35,003 bases of DNA from Nocardiopsis sp. JB363 (GCF_900143625.1 NZ_FRFF01000004.1:1-35003), one strand, 5' to 3'; shown: positions 22,985 through 32,221, counted from the stretch's first letter. Program-made: numbers and translations. Notes: generated by a model not told the origin, from the sequence alone.

Positions 22985-24409
22985 TCAGTCGCAGCTGACC
23001 TCGTCTTCGGCGGCGTTGGTGCCGCCCAGGTCCTCGATGCTCGAACCATCGCCGGAGCCGCCGCCCGCGCCCGCGATGCCCTCCCAGCCACCGCTCATGA
23101 CCAACTCCAGTTCCTCCCCCAGGGAAGGCTCCTCCACGACCTCCGCGCCGCCCTCCACCGCCGCGGCCAGGATCTCGGCGTGCTCGGCCTGGTCGGGCCC
23201 GTGGTAGACGGTGGTGACCTCGGGAACGCGCAGTTCGGGGTTGGTCGTGTCGGTGACCGTGAAGCCCTCCTCGCTCAACAAGGGCTCGACCTGCGCGCCC
23301 AAACCGTCGACCCCGGTGTTGTTGAGCAGCAGCACCGACACGTCGGAGGGTTCCACACCGACGTCGGAGTCGTCCCCGGAGTCATCGTCGCCCTCGGCGC
23401 CCTCTTCCGCGGTGAGCTCACCGGCGGCCACCGAGTCGAACAGTCCCTGCGCGGCGGATTCCTGGAACTGCACCTTGTTGGGATCGACCGGGTAGTCCTC
23501 GACCGGCGCGGTGACCATGTTCATTCGACCCAGATCGACCTCGCGTATGGAGATGGCCAGCTCGGTCATCTTGTCGACGGTGAACCCGTTGTCGGTGGTG
23601 AGGCTGTCGGTGACCGAGTCCAGGAAGGAGATCAGGTTGTTGGGTTTGGACAGGATGTCCCCGGAGGTGACCTCGCGCAGGATGGCGCCCATCATGCGCT
23701 GCTGGTTCTCGATGCGCCCCAGGTCGCTGCCGTTGGCCGCGCTGTCCCGGGAACGCGCCAGCCCGAGCGCCTGTTCACCGTTGAGCCTCTGCTCCCCCGC
23801 GTCCAACCGAATGTGCGCCTTGGGGTCGTCGACGGGCTCGGGAACGCACATCTCGATGCCACCGATGGAGTCGACGATGTGCTCGAACCCGGCGAAGTCC
23901 ACCAGGACCATGTGGTCGAGGTGGATCCCGCTGATGGTCTCCACCGTGTTGCCCTGACAGTCCATCCCGCCGTAGGTCATGGCGTGGTTGAGCTGGTCGA
24001 CACCACCGCCCCAGCCCGCGCCGTCTCCCTCGCTCGCCTCGCACGGGGGGATCTCGACCATCGTGTCGCGCGGGAGGTTGACCATCGTCACCCCGCCCTC
24101 GTCCACGTCGATGCTGACGATGACGAGGACGTCGGGTCGGATGCCGTTGAGCTCGTTGTAGGAAGCGTTGTCCCCCGCACGTTCGTCGGTGCCCAGCAAC
24201 AGGATGTTGTGCAGGCCCTCGACCTGGGCGGGACGGTCACCCCAGCCGTCGGGGTCCACGTCGGCGGTGTCGATGCCGAGAACGTTCTGATAACCGGCGT
24301 AGACGACCAGGCTCGAAGCGATGAGCACGCCTGTCGCGGCGCACGCCGCCCATTTCCCAAGGGTCATCTTGCCCGCGAGGGCGGCCTTGGACGCGTTTCT
24401 TGGGGCCAA
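22985..24409 (-). CDS. LytR-CpsA-Psr (LCP) family cell-wall glycopolymer ligase, copy 1
   Basis: LCP enzymes attach glycopolymers such as teichoic acid or arabinogalactan to peptidoglycan outside the membrane. 474 aa from TTG 24409, which has AGGTG five bases upstream. The GTG at 24511 lies between the -10 and the expected transcript start, so it is rejected; ATG 24367 is an alternative. One N-terminal membrane helix (AATGVLIASSLVVYAGY). The LCP domain has ILLLGTDERAGD, VTMVNLPRDTMVEIP, LNGEQALGLARSRD and SDLGRIENQQRMMGAILRE. Paired Cys (PPCEASEG and GMDCQGN) suggest a disulfide. The C-terminal LytR_C domain (VSVLLLNNTGVDGLGAQV) is followed by an acidic Gly/Ser tail ending SCD. Paralogue of the next gene. 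Confidence 0.9.
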   Translation of the reverse strand: MAPRNASKAALAGKMTLGKWAACAATGVLIASSLVVYAGYQNVLGIDTADVDPDGWGDRPAQVEGLHNILLLGTDERAGDNASYNELNGIRPDVLVIVSIDVDEGGVTMVNLPRDTMVEIPPCEASEGDGAGWGGGVDQLNHAMTYGGMDCQGNTVETISGIHLDHMVLVDFAGFEHIVDSIGGIEMCVPEPVDDPKAHIRLDAGEQRLNGEQALGLARSRDSAANGSDLGRIENQQRMMGAILREVTSGDILSKPNNLISFLDSVTDSLTTDNGFTVDKMTELAISIREVDLGRMNMVTAPVEDYPVDPNKVQFQESAAQGLFDSVAAGELTAEEGAEGDDDSGDDSDVGVEPSDVSVLLLNNTGVDGLGAQVEPLLSEEGFTVTDTTNPELRVPEVTTVYHGPDQAEHAEILAAAVEGGAEVVEEPSLGEELELVMSGGWEGIAGAGGGSGDGSSIEDLGGTNAAEDEVSCD

Positions 24410-24514
24410 GAGGGCACCTGCGATCCGATCTGGGGCACGAGAGAGGTGGGACCGTCCGGGAGGGGATCCGCCACGGGAGGGTCCGTGGCGGTGTACTCGG
24501 ACGTAACCCACCGG

Positions 24515-24543
24515 ATGGTACCGGAACGGTCTTCATGTGTCAG
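24515..24543 (-). promoter_or_regulatory. Promoter of LCP copy 1
   Basis: -35 CTGACA (24543-24538), 17-base spacer, -10 TACCAT (24520-24515) on the minus strand. Transcription should begin near 24508, giving a leader of about 100 nt to TTG 24409. Confidence 0.65.
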
Positions 24544-24566
24544 ACGACGGTCACCCGTTCCGGCCA

Positions 24567-24587
24567 CCGGCCCGGTGACCGGGCCGG
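24567..24587 (-). terminator. Hairpin after LCP copy 2
   Basis: CCGGCCCGGT-G-ACCGGGCCGG, a perfect palindrome six bases past the stop of LCP copy 2, with no T-run. It separates the two LCP genes. Confidence 0.5.
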
Positions 24588-24592
24588 CGTCC

Positions 24593-26026
24593 TCAGCAGG
24601 CACTCTCCTGGTCTTCCTCGGCGGTGACGCCGCCCAGGTCATCGGTGATGGACAGGTCGGTCTCGGCGGATGAACTCCCGGCGAAACCGTTCCAGTCGGA
24701 CCCGGCGACAAGTTCGAGGGTCTGCTCCAGCCCCTCGGCCTCCTCGGTCACGGCGTTCTCCAGGGAACCGGCGAGCAGCTCGGCCGCCGCCTCGTCGCCC
24801 GGACCGTGGTAGACCGTGGTGGCCTCGGGGACACGCAGTTCGGGGTTGCCCGTGCCGGTGACCACGTAGCCCTCCTGGACCATGACGGCCTGGATCTCCA
24901 GAGCGAGACCTTCGATGCCGGTGTTGTTGACGATCTCGACCGAGACGTCGGCGGGGTCGACAGACTCCGTCTCCGACTCCTCCTCGTCCTTCTGGTCGGC
25001 GGTGTCGTCGCCGGCGGCCAGGTCCACACCCGCGTTGATCGCCTCGAACAGTTCCGAGGCCTGGGGCTGGCTCATCATGATGCGGTTCTCGTCGTCGGGG
25101 TGGGCGCCGTTGGGAACCGTGACGAACTGGATCCGCTCCAGGTCGACCTCGCGCATGGAGATGGCCATGTCGGTCATGATGTCGACGGTGAGGTCGTCGT
25201 CGGTGGTGATGGAGTCGGTGATGGCACCGAGGAAGTTGGTGATGGTGACCGGGTTGGTCATGACATCGCTGCTGAGGACCTCGCGGAGCATGGCACCCAT
25301 GAACTCCTGTTGGCGGTCGATCCGCGAGAGGTCGCTGCCGTCGCCCTGGGCGTAGCGGGAGCGCACGAAGCCCAGGGAGTCCTCACCGTTGAGCGACTGG
25401 AGCCCGGCGTCCAGCTGTAGGTGGGCCTTGGGGTCGTCGACGGCCTCGGGGATGCACATCTCCACCCCGCCCAAGGCGTCCACCATGTCCTTGAACCCGG
25501 TGAAGTCCATCATGACGAAGTGGTCCAGGTGCACGCCGGTGACCTGCTCCACGGCGTTCCACTGGCAGCCCACCCCACCGAAGGTCATCGCGGAGTTGAC
25601 CATGCCCTGGTGGGCGCCCATGCCCTCGTAGCCCTCCGACGCTTCACAGGCCGGCAGGTCGACCATGAGGTCGCGGGGCAGGTTGACCAGGGTGGCGGCG
25701 CCGTTGTCCACGTTGATGCTGGCGATGAGCATGGTGTCGGGGCGTTCGCCCTCGGCCTCGCCGTAGTCGGCGTTCTCACCCGACCGCACGTCGGAGCCGA
25801 TGATGAGGAGGTTCATGACCCCCTCGACGCTGGTGGGCCGATCCCACTCGTCGGTGTCCACCTGCGCGGTGGTGATGTTGCCGATCAACCCCTGGTACCA
25901 GCCGTAGCCGCCCAGACTGGCGATGATGGTCAACGCCGTGACGACACAGGCGACCCACTGCCCACCGGACAACCTTGCGGTGCCCAGGGCACCGGACGAA
26001 CGGGGGGCGGAACGTTTTCCAGCCAT
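24593..26026 (-). CDS. LytR-CpsA-Psr (LCP) family cell-wall glycopolymer ligase, copy 2
   Basis: 477-aa paralogue of the neighbouring LCP protein with the same plan. Basic N-terminus, one helix (ACVVTALTIIASLGGYGW). LCP domain with LLIIGSDVRSGE, ATLVNLPRDLMVDLP, LNGEDSLGFVRSRY and SDLSRIDRQQEFMGAMLRE. Disulfide pair (LPACEASEG, GVGCQWN). LytR_C domain with VSVEIVNNTGIEGLALEI and PELRVPEATTVYHGP, and an acidic tail ending ESAC. The ATG at 26026 has GAAGG five bases upstream. A possible minus-strand -10 (TAGCAT, 26118-26113) gives an 80-nt leader. Own promoters and a hairpin in between suggest the two copies are separately controlled. Confidence 0.92.
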   Translation of the reverse strand: MAGKRSAPRSSGALGTARLSGGQWVACVVTALTIIASLGGYGWYQGLIGNITTAQVDTDEWDRPTSVEGVMNLLIIGSDVRSGENADYGEAEGERPDTMLIASINVDNGAATLVNLPRDLMVDLPACEASEGYEGMGAHQGMVNSAMTFGGVGCQWNAVEQVTGVHLDHFVMMDFTGFKDMVDALGGVEMCIPEAVDDPKAHLQLDAGLQSLNGEDSLGFVRSRYAQGDGSDLSRIDRQQEFMGAMLREVLSSDVMTNPVTITNFLGAITDSITTDDDLTVDIMTDMAISMREVDLERIQFVTVPNGAHPDDENRIMMSQPQASELFEAINAGVDLAAGDDTADQKDEEESETESVDPADVSVEIVNNTGIEGLALEIQAVMVQEGYVVTGTGNPELRVPEATTVYHGPGDEAAAELLAGSLENAVTEEAEGLEQTLELVAGSDWNGFAGSSSAETDLSITDDLGGVTAEEDQESAC

Positions 26027-26178
26027 GCGAACCTTCGGATACGAAGAGACCTTGAGGGGGCGGGGTCAGGGCGGCCAGAAGGGTCGCGTCCCCGGGGAAA
26101 TGCTGTTCAGGGATGCTAACAGCAGCCCGATCGGCTTCACGACCGTGCTCGGAGCCGTTCGACGCGACCGGTGAGGAT

Positions 26179-26679
26179 TCAGTAACGGGTCGCGATGGTG
26201 CCCGCGGCCCGGTCGTGTAGACCACGGGTGTCACGGTCATAGACCACGGCCGGGATCACCAGGCACAACAGCAGGGTCCGCACGGTCATGGACACGAACC
26301 AGGGCCAGGAACGCTCCCCCGTGCCCGTGATCCCGACGCCGACGATCCGCCGCCCGATCGTTGTACCGAACAGGGTCAGCAGCACGATGTTCATCGCCGC
26401 GAAGACCACCAGGGTCGACAGGGTGGTGAAGTTGGTCAGGGCGAGGGTCTCCTGGTCCCCACCGCTCGCGGCGGCGGCCGAGAGTTCCTGACCGATCAGC
26501 CCCAGGTTGATGGCACCCCAGACGAGGAAGCCGGCGACGGCCCAGTCCAGGACCAGGCCGACGAGTCGACGCACGACACCGGGCACCGATCCGGGACCGT
26601 CCTCGGGCAGCCCGAGCCGGTTCCCCCGGTAGCGGAAATCATCGTCGGGGGCGGCGGTGGACCGGCTCTCGTCACTCAT
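26179..26679 (-). CDS. RDD family membrane protein
   Basis: 166 aa. Polar N-terminus with RGNRLGLPEDGPGSVPG, then the RDD segment VVRRLVGLVLDWAVAGFLVWGAI, a second helix (LSTLVVFAAMNIVLLTLFG), GTTIGRRIVGVGI and a third helix (MTVRTLLLCLVIPAVVY). It ends with DRDTRGLHDRAAGTIA, a family hallmark. Function is unknown; some RDD proteins have been linked to ion exchange. An RDD gene next to glnA is the rule in actinobacteria (Rv2219A in M. tuberculosis), although here it is divergent from glnA. The ATG at 26679 is chosen because TACCGT sits seven bases upstream; the in-frame GTG at 26688 lies inside that -10. Confidence 0.9.
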   Translation of the reverse strand: MSDESRSTAAPDDDFRYRGNRLGLPEDGPGSVPGVVRRLVGLVLDWAVAGFLVWGAINLGLIGQELSAAAASGGDQETLALTNFTTLSTLVVFAAMNIVLLTLFGTTIGRRIVGVGITGTGERSWPWFVSMTVRTLLLCLVIPAVVYDRDTRGLHDRAAGTIATRY

Positions 26680-26686
26680 GGTTTTC

Positions 26687-26692
26687 ACGGTA
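26687..26692 (-). promoter_or_regulatory. -10 element TACCGT of a probable leaderless promoter (RDD gene)
   Basis: TACCGT on the minus strand is separated by seven bases (GAAAACC) from ATG 26679. No Shine-Dalgarno sequence is present. Confidence 0.6.
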
Positions 26693-26858
26693 TCGGCACG
26701 TCATCGACGCCCGTACCCGGGTGGGCGCGGCCGGTGTGACGATGGCCGCGAACCAGGGTGGGACCAGTCACCCTTCCCGCCACGTCGACGAGCCGGTTCG
26801 CCCCTGAAACAAGCGGAATCACCGATCGGCGGGGTCGCCCACGCGAACAGCGCGCTCC

Positions 26859-26896
26859 GTAACATGCAAGAAACAATCGAGACACGGCGTGGAAAT
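26859..26896 (+). promoter_or_regulatory. GlnR box upstream of glnA
   Basis: GTAAC-N6-GAAAC-N6-GACAC-N6-GAAAT: four half-sites with exact 6-base spacings, matching the actinobacterial GlnR consensus gTnAC-n6-GaAAc-n6-GtnAC-n6-GaAAc at almost every position. A possible -10, TAGCTT, lies 10 bases downstream (26907-26912), so the box covers the -35 region, as expected for an activator site. The rest of the 330-base RDD-glnA gap holds no gene. Confidence 0.88.
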
Positions 26897-27009
26897 CACG
26901 CACTCCTAGCTTCGAAGACGAAGCCGGGAGACGGCGTGTGGTCGACGGGCTCCGCGATGGAGCGGACCCACCGACCCGCCGTCTCAGCCACCTGCACGGA
27001 GGTTCCGTT

Positions 27010-28434
27010 TTGTTCAGCAGCGTCGATGAAGTCCTCGCCTACATCCGAGATGAGGACGTCCAGTTCCTCGACGTCCGTTTCACGGACCTGTTCGGGGGCG
27101 TGAACCACGTCACCCTCCCGGTCGAGAACGTGGACGAATCCACATTCACCGACGGCCAGATGTTCGACGGTTCCTCGATCCGTGGCTTCCAGGCCATCCA
27201 CGAGTCCGACATGCTGTTGCTGCCCGACCTGAGCACCGGTGTCCTGGACCCGTTCCGCAAGCACAAGACGCTGAACATGACGTTCTTCGTGCACGACCCG
27301 CTCACGCTGGAGTCCTACAGCCGCGATCCGCGCAACGTCGCCCGTAAGGCCGAGGCCTACCTGCGCGGCTCCGGTGTCGCCGACACCGCCAACTTCGGTG
27401 CCGAGGCCGAGTTCTACATCTTCGACGACGTCAGGTTCGAGACGCGCGCGAACACCGGCTACTACGAGATCGACTCCATCGAGGGCGCCTGGAACACCGG
27501 CTCCGCGCTCCAGGGCGGCAACCGCGGCTACCGTCCGCGCTTCAAGGGCGGCTACTTCCCCGTCGAGCCGGTCGACCACTACAGCGACCTGCGCTCGGAC
27601 ATGGTGAAGACCCTCATCGCCTCCGGCATCGACGTCGAGCTCCAGCACCACGAGGTCGGCACCGCCGGCCAGGCCGAGATCGGCATCAGGTTCGGCACCC
27701 TGCTCAAGCACGCCGACAACGTGCAGCTGTACAAGTACATCGTGAAGAACGTCGCCAACGCCGCGGGTAAGACGGCGACCTTCATGCCCAAGCCGCTCTT
27801 CGGCGACAACGGCTCCGGCATGCACTGCCACCAGAGCCTGTGGAAGGACGGCGAGCCGCTGTTCTTCGACGAGTCCGGATACGGCCAGCTCTCCGACACG
27901 GCCCGCCACTACATCGGCGGTCTGCTCAAGCACGCCCCGGCGCTGCTGGCCTTCACCAACCCGACGGTGAACTCCTTCCACCGCCTGGTGCCGGGCTACG
28001 AGGCCCCGATCAACCTGGTCTACAGCCAGCGCAACCGTTCGGCGTGCATCCGGCTGCCGCTCACCGGCGCCAACCCCAAGGCCAAGCGCATCGAGTTCCG
28101 CGTGCCGGACCCGTCGGCCAACCCCTACCTGGCCTTCTCCGCCATGCTCATGGCGGGCCTGGACGGCGTCAAGAACAAGATCGAGCCGCCGGAGCCGCTC
28201 GACAAGGACCTGTACGAGCTGCCCCCGGCCGAGGCCGAGAGCATCGAGACGGTCCCCGCGTCCCTGGACGCGGCGCTGGAGGCCTTGGAGGCCGACCAAG
28301 AGTTCCTGCTCGAAGGCGGTGTCTTCACCAGGGACCTGATCGAGACCTACATCGACTTCAAGCGCACCGAGGAGATCGACTCCCTGCGCCTGCGCCCGCA
28401 CCCGCGCGAGTTCGAGCTGTACTACGACATCTAG
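27010..28434 (+). CDS. glnA: Glutamine synthetase type I (GSI-beta, adenylylation-controlled)
   Basis: ATP-dependent synthesis of glutamine from glutamate and ammonia; cytosolic dodecamer. 474 aa. Motifs: [34 protein letters not shown], the metal-binding [11 protein letters not shown], the ATP-binding [47 protein letters not shown] and [24 protein letters not shown]. The adenylylation target is Tyr402 in [11 protein letters not shown], which places it in the GlnE-regulated class; glnE lies 650 bases downstream. The start is TTG 27010, with GGAGG seven bases upstream. The GlnR box about 115-150 bases upstream of the start predicts induction under nitrogen limitation. Confidence 0.98.
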   Translation: MFSSVDEVLAYIRDEDVQFLDVRFTDLFGGVNHVTLPVENVDESTFTDGQMFDGSSIRGFQAIHESDMLLLPDLSTGVLDPFRKHKTLNMTFFVHDPLTLESYSRDPRNVARKAEAYLRGSGVADTANFGAEAEFYIFDDVRFETRANTGYYEIDSIEGAWNTGSALQGGNRGYRPRFKGGYFPVEPVDHYSDLRSDMVKTLIASGIDVELQHHEVGTAGQAEIGIRFGTLLKHADNVQLYKYIVKNVANAAGKTATFMPKPLFGDNGSGMHCHQSLWKDGEPLFFDESGYGQLSDTARHYIGGLLKHAPALLAFTNPTVNSFHRLVPGYEAPINLVYSQRNRSACIRLPLTGANPKAKRIEFRVPDPSANPYLAFSAMLMAGLDGVKNKIEPPEPLDKDLYELPPAEAESIETVPASLDAALEALEADQEFLLEGGVFTRDLIETYIDFKRTEEIDSLRLRPHPREFELYYDI

Positions 28435-28462
28435 GTCGTGGGTCCGGAGGGACTCCGGGCAT

Positions 28463-28509
28463 GGGGGAGGCCACCGATGACGTTCTCCACGTCGCCGGTG
28501 GCCTCCCCC
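28463..28509. terminator. Bidirectional terminator between glnA and gpx
   Basis: Perfect 14-base arms GGGGGAGGCCACCG / CGGTGGCCTCCCCC, extended by GGGCAT/ATGCCC further out, between convergent genes. Confidence 0.75.
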
Positions 28510-28522
28510 GTTCATGCCCGGA

Positions 28523-29011
28523 TCAGTTCGGGAGGACGGACTCGATGGCCTTGGTGACCTCGTCGGAGTCCGGCTCGACCTGGGGACCGAAGCGCGCCGC
28601 GACCGTTCCATCGGGGGCGACGAGGAACTTCTCGAAGTTCCAGCGGACGTCACCGGTGTGACCCTCGGCGTCGGCCGTCTCCACCAGGGCGGTGTACAGC
28701 GGGTGGCGGTCCTCGCCGTTGACGTCGACCTTCTCCGTCATCGGGAAGGTCGTGCCGTAGGTGGTGGAGCAGAAGGTGGCGATCTCCTCGTGGGTGCCGG
28801 GCTCCTGTCCCATGAACTGGTTGCACGGCACGCCCAGGACGGTGAAGCCCCGGTCGGCGTAGCCCTGCTGGATCTTCTCCAGGGTCGCGTACTGCGGGGT
28901 CAGTCCGCATCGGGAAGCGACGTTGACGACCAGCACCGCCTTGTCCTTGTACCGGTCCAAATCGGCCGGGCCGCCGGTGAGGGCGGCGATCTCGACGTCG
29001 AGAACGGACAT
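28523..29011 (-). CDS. Glutathione peroxidase family protein, probably thioredoxin-dependent
   Basis: 162-aa thiol peroxidase that reduces hydroperoxides. The peroxidatic Cys35 is in VNVASRCGLTPQY. The tetrad partners Gln69 (CNQFMGQEPG) and Trp124/Asn125 (RWNFEKF) are present. A second Cys81 in IATFCSTTYGTTFP matches the resolving cysteine of 2-Cys GPx enzymes that use thioredoxin. That is the expected reductant here because actinobacteria make mycothiol, not glutathione. The ATG at 29011 has AGGAG five bases upstream. It sits between glnA and glnE and is transcribed against both. Confidence 0.93.
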   Translation of the reverse strand: MSVLDVEIAALTGGPADLDRYKDKAVLVVNVASRCGLTPQYATLEKIQQGYADRGFTVLGVPCNQFMGQEPGTHEEIATFCSTTYGTTFPMTEKVDVNGEDRHPLYTALVETADAEGHTGDVRWNFEKFLVAPDGTVAARFGPQVEPDSDEVTKAIESVLPN

Positions 29012-29069
29012 GTGCGCTCCTTGGGTGTAGAGGTGACCGGGGCATGCTATCCGCCGGTGGGTGGACGGT

Positions 29070-29075
29070 TACCGT
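29070..29075 (+). promoter_or_regulatory. -10 element TACCGT of a probable leaderless promoter (glnE)
   Basis: TACCGT ends six bases (TGACGA) before GTG 29082; no ribosome site is present. The same TACCGT hexamer precedes the RDD gene. Confidence 0.6.
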
Positions 29076-29081
29076 TGACGA

Positions 29082-32000
29082 GTGGCAAGGGACGGAAGTA
29101 GCGAGATGACAGTGGGCGCTCTGGCGCGGCGTGGTTTCAGCGACAGCCCCAAGGCTCTGAGGTTGGTGGAACAGGCCGGGCTGGACGCCAGGGCCGACAC
29201 CGACGTCCTCACCTCACTCGCGGCGGCGGCCGACCCCGACCAGGCCCTGTTGGGACTGCTCCGGTTGTTGGAGGTCTCCCCCGACCCCGAGGACGTCCTC
29301 CTCGCTCTGCGCCAGGAGCCGGATCTGCGGGCACGGCTGTGCCGGATCCTGGGCGCCAGCACCGCTCTGACCGACCATCTCGTCCGCTACCCCGAGGACT
29401 GGCGTGAGCTGCGGGGCGCCGACGCCGCGCGCACCCCGCTGCCGGAGGAACTGCGCCGGGGGCTGTTGCACACTGTGGGCGCACAACCCGACGACGAGGC
29501 ACCCGTCGCCGACCCGGCGGTGGTCGAGGGCGCAGGCGGCGACCCGTGGACGGAGCTTCAGCACACCCTTCGGGTGGCGTACCGTCGCCGGCTGCTGCGG
29601 CTGGCCGGGCGCGACCTGACCGAGGCGAACACGGTGGAGGAGGTCGCCGCCGAGCTGTCCGACCTGGCCGCGTCCCTGCTGGAGGCGGCGTTGGCGGTGG
29701 CGCGGGCCGAGTCGCCCGAGGACGCCGAGCTGTGCCGGCTGGCCGTGATCGGCATGGGCAAGTGCGGTGGCCGTGAACTCAACTACGTCAGCGACGTGGA
29801 CGTGGTGTTCGTGGCCGAACCCGTCGGCGACACCGACGAGCAGGAGGCGCTGCGCTCGGCCACCCGTCTGGCGACGACGATGATGCGGATCCCGTCGGGA
29901 ACCGACGCCGAGGGCACCCTGTGGGAGGTCGACCCCGCGTTGCGGCCCGAGGGCAGGAACGGTCCGCTGGTGCGTCCACTGTCCAGCCACGTGACCTACT
30001 ACGACCGCTGGGCCAAGACCTGGGAGTTCCAGGCGCTGCTCAAGGCCCGCCCCATCGCCGGTGACGTGGCGCTGGGCCGCGCCTACGCCGAGGCGATCGC
30101 ACCGATGGTGTGGGAGGCCTCCGGGCGCAAGGACTTCGTCGAGGACGTGCAGGCGATGCGCCGCCGGGTGGTGGCGCACATCCCCACCGGCGAGGCCGAC
30201 CGTGAGCTGAAGCTGGGCCACGGCGGTCTGCGCGACATCGAGTTCTCCGTGCAATTGTTGCAGCTGGTGCACGGACGGACCGATGACCGGCTGCGTTCGG
30301 GCAACACCCTCCAGGCGCTGACCGCGCTGTCGGAGTTCGGGTACGTGGGGCGCAAGGACGCGGTGGGGCTCACCGAGGCCTACCGGTTCCTGCGCCGGAT
30401 GGAGCACCTGCTCCAGTTGGAGCGGCTGCGGCGCACCCACCTGATGCCCGACCCGAAGGCCCAGGAGGGGCCCGCGCAGCTGCGCCGGTTGGGTCGGGCG
30501 CTGGGGTTCGTCGCGGACCCGGTGCGGGAACTGACCGGGGCGCGCAAGCGGATGTCGGCGGAGGTGCGACGCCTGCACGAGAAACTGTTCTACCGCCCGC
30601 TGTTGAACGCGGTCGCCAAGCTGCCCGACGAGGAGGCGCGCCTGTCCCCCGCGCAGGCCGTCGACCGGTTGGGGGCCCTGGGTTTCGCGGATCCGCGCGG
30701 AGCGCTGCGGCACCTGGAGTCGTTGACGTCGGGGTTGTCCCGACGGGCCTCCATCCAGCGCACGTTGATGCCGGTGATGTTGGGCTGGTTCGCCGACTCC
30801 CCTGACCCGGACGCGGGCCTGTTGGGGTTCCGGCAGGTCAGCGACGCTCTCGGCACCACACCTTGGTATCTGCGGCTGCTCCGCGACGACGTGCGGGTGG
30901 CCGAGCGGATGGCGTGGTTGCTGGGCACCAGTCGCTACGTGACCGAACTGCTGCTGCGCGCCCCCGAATCGGTGGCGACGCTCGCCGACGACTCCCACCT
31001 GCGCCGACGTCGGGCCGAGACGCTCATGGCGGAGGCGGACGCGGCGCTGCGCCGGTACGACACCCCCGAGGACGCGGTCTCGGCGGTGCGCGCCCTGCGG
31101 CGCCGGGAGCTGCTGCGTACGGCCTCGGCGGATCTGTTGGAGGTGTCGTCGGTGGAGGAGGTCGGTGGCGCGCTGACCGACATCGCCGCGGTCACCATCG
31201 ATGCCGCGCTGCGCGCCGCCTACACCAAGGTGGTGGCCGACGCGGGCGGTGTGGAGCTCACGCGGGTGTGCGTGGTGGCGATGGGGCGGTTCGGCGGTGG
31301 TGAGCTGACCTACGCCAGCGACGCCGACGTGATGTACGTGCACGATCCGATGCCGGGGGTGGAGACCGGGGCGGCCACCAAGCAGGCGCTGGCGATCGTT
31401 CGGGAACTGGCCCGGCTGTTGGAGATGCCGCAGGCGGAACCGTCGTTGAAGGTGGACACCGATCTGCGCCCGGAGGGCCGGAGCGGCCCGGTGGTGCGCA
31501 CCCTGGCCTCCTACGCGGCCTACTACGGTCGCTGGTCACAGGTGTGGGAGAGCCAGGCGTTGTTGCGGGCGCGGCCGATCGCCGGCGACCACGGTCTGCG
31601 CTCGTCCTTCCTCGCCCTGATCGACCCGCTGCGCTACCCGCGGGGTGGGATCGACGGGGCGTCGGTGTTGGAGATCCGCAAGCTCAAGGCGCGGATGGAG
31701 GCCGAACGGTTGCCGCGCGGGGCCGACCCGACCCTGCATACGAAGCTGGGGCGAGGCGGTCTGTCGGACGTGGAGTGGGTGGCCCAGCTGATCCAGTTGC
31801 GGCACGCCCACGAACTTCCGGACCTGCGCACGAGCGGGACGTTGGAGGCGCTGCGCGTGGCGGTGGCGCACGGGCTGTTGGACGCCGACGACGGCGTGGT
31901 GCTGGAGGAGGCCTGGCGGTTGGCGTCCCGGGTGCGCGGCATGGTGATGCTGGAGCGCGGCCGGGGCGGCGACTCGCTCCCCTCAGACCTGCGGGTGCGC

Positions 32001-32150
32001 GCGGCCCTGGCCGAGGCCATGGGCTACCAGGACGATTCCGAGGACGAGGACTCCGAGACGGTGGGCCCCGCGGAACAGCTGACCGAGGAGTACCTGCGGG
32101 CGACCCGCCGTGCCCGCGCGGTCATGGAGCGGACCTTCTACGACGACTGA
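29082..32150 (+). CDS. glnE: Bifunctional glutamine synthetase adenylyltransferase/adenylyl-removing enzyme
   Basis: Adds AMP to, or removes it from, the GlnA tyrosine according to nitrogen status. 1022 aa, full length. Two nucleotidyltransferase domains face each other. The N-terminal (removing) one has GMGKCGGRELNYVSDVDVVF at about 224, with its acidic residues, and the C-terminal (transferase) one has AMGRFGGGELTYASDADVMY at about 733. Each is followed by a paired motif ([33 protein letters not shown]) and by LGHGGLRDIEF / LGRGGLSDVEW. GTG 29082 is preferred on the promoter evidence; ATG 29106 is an alternative. The enzyme and its substrate GlnA are encoded within 5 kb. Confidence 0.97.
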   Translation: MARDGSSEMTVGALARRGFSDSPKALRLVEQAGLDARADTDVLTSLAAAADPDQALLGLLRLLEVSPDPEDVLLALRQEPDLRARLCRILGASTALTDHLVRYPEDWRELRGADAARTPLPEELRRGLLHTVGAQPDDEAPVADPAVVEGAGGDPWTELQHTLRVAYRRRLLRLAGRDLTEANTVEEVAAELSDLAASLLEAALAVARAESPEDAELCRLAVIGMGKCGGRELNYVSDVDVVFVAEPVGDTDEQEALRSATRLATTMMRIPSGTDAEGTLWEVDPALRPEGRNGPLVRPLSSHVTYYDRWAKTWEFQALLKARPIAGDVALGRAYAEAIAPMVWEASGRKDFVEDVQAMRRRVVAHIPTGEADRELKLGHGGLRDIEFSVQLLQLVHGRTDDRLRSGNTLQALTALSEFGYVGRKDAVGLTEAYRFLRRMEHLLQLERLRRTHLMPDPKAQEGPAQLRRLGRALGFVADPVRELTGARKRMSAEVRRLHEKLFYRPLLNAVAKLPDEEARLSPAQAVDRLGALGFADPRGALRHLESLTSGLSRRASIQRTLMPVMLGWFADSPDPDAGLLGFRQVSDALGTTPWYLRLLRDDVRVAERMAWLLGTSRYVTELLLRAPESVATLADDSHLRRRRAETLMAEADAALRRYDTPEDAVSAVRALRRRELLRTASADLLEVSSVEEVGGALTDIAAVTIDAALRAAYTKVVADAGGVELTRVCVVAMGRFGGGELTYASDADVMYVHDPMPGVETGAATKQALAIVRELARLLEMPQAEPSLKVDTDLRPEGRSGPVVRTLASYAAYYGRWSQVWESQALLRARPIAGDHGLRSSFLALIDPLRYPRGGIDGASVLEIRKLKARMEAERLPRGADPTLHTKLGRGGLSDVEWVAQLIQLRHAHELPDLRTSGTLEALRVAVAHGLLDADDGVVLEEAWRLASRVRGMVMLERGRGGDSLPSDLRVRAALAEAMGYQDDSEDEDSETVGPAEQLTEEYLRATRRARAVMERTFYDD

Positions 32151-32183
32151 GGCACCGGCGCCGTGACGGGGGCCCGAGCCGAG

Positions 32184-32221
32184 GGCACCCCACGCGCGAA
32201 GGAGTGTGCGCGTGGGGTGCC
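32184..32221. terminator. Bidirectional terminator between glnE and the amylase gene
   Basis: Perfect 14-base arms GGCACCCCACGCGC / GCGCGTGGGGTGCC with a 10-base loop between convergent genes. Confidence 0.75.

Noticed and set aside
24410..24511. N-terminal extension of LCP copy 1 from GTG 24511
   Set aside because: A good promoter (CTGACA-N17-TACCAT) puts the transcript start at about 24508, inside that codon region. The extra residues are not seen in the paralogue.
26896..28653. Minus-strand open frame of about 585 codons opposite glnA
   Set aside because: Shadow of glnA; no ribosome site, promoter or recognisable domain.
29214..31343. Minus-strand open frame of about 700 codons opposite glnE
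   Set aside because: Composition is His/Arg/Gln-rich nonsense and glnE motifs on the other strand are complete.
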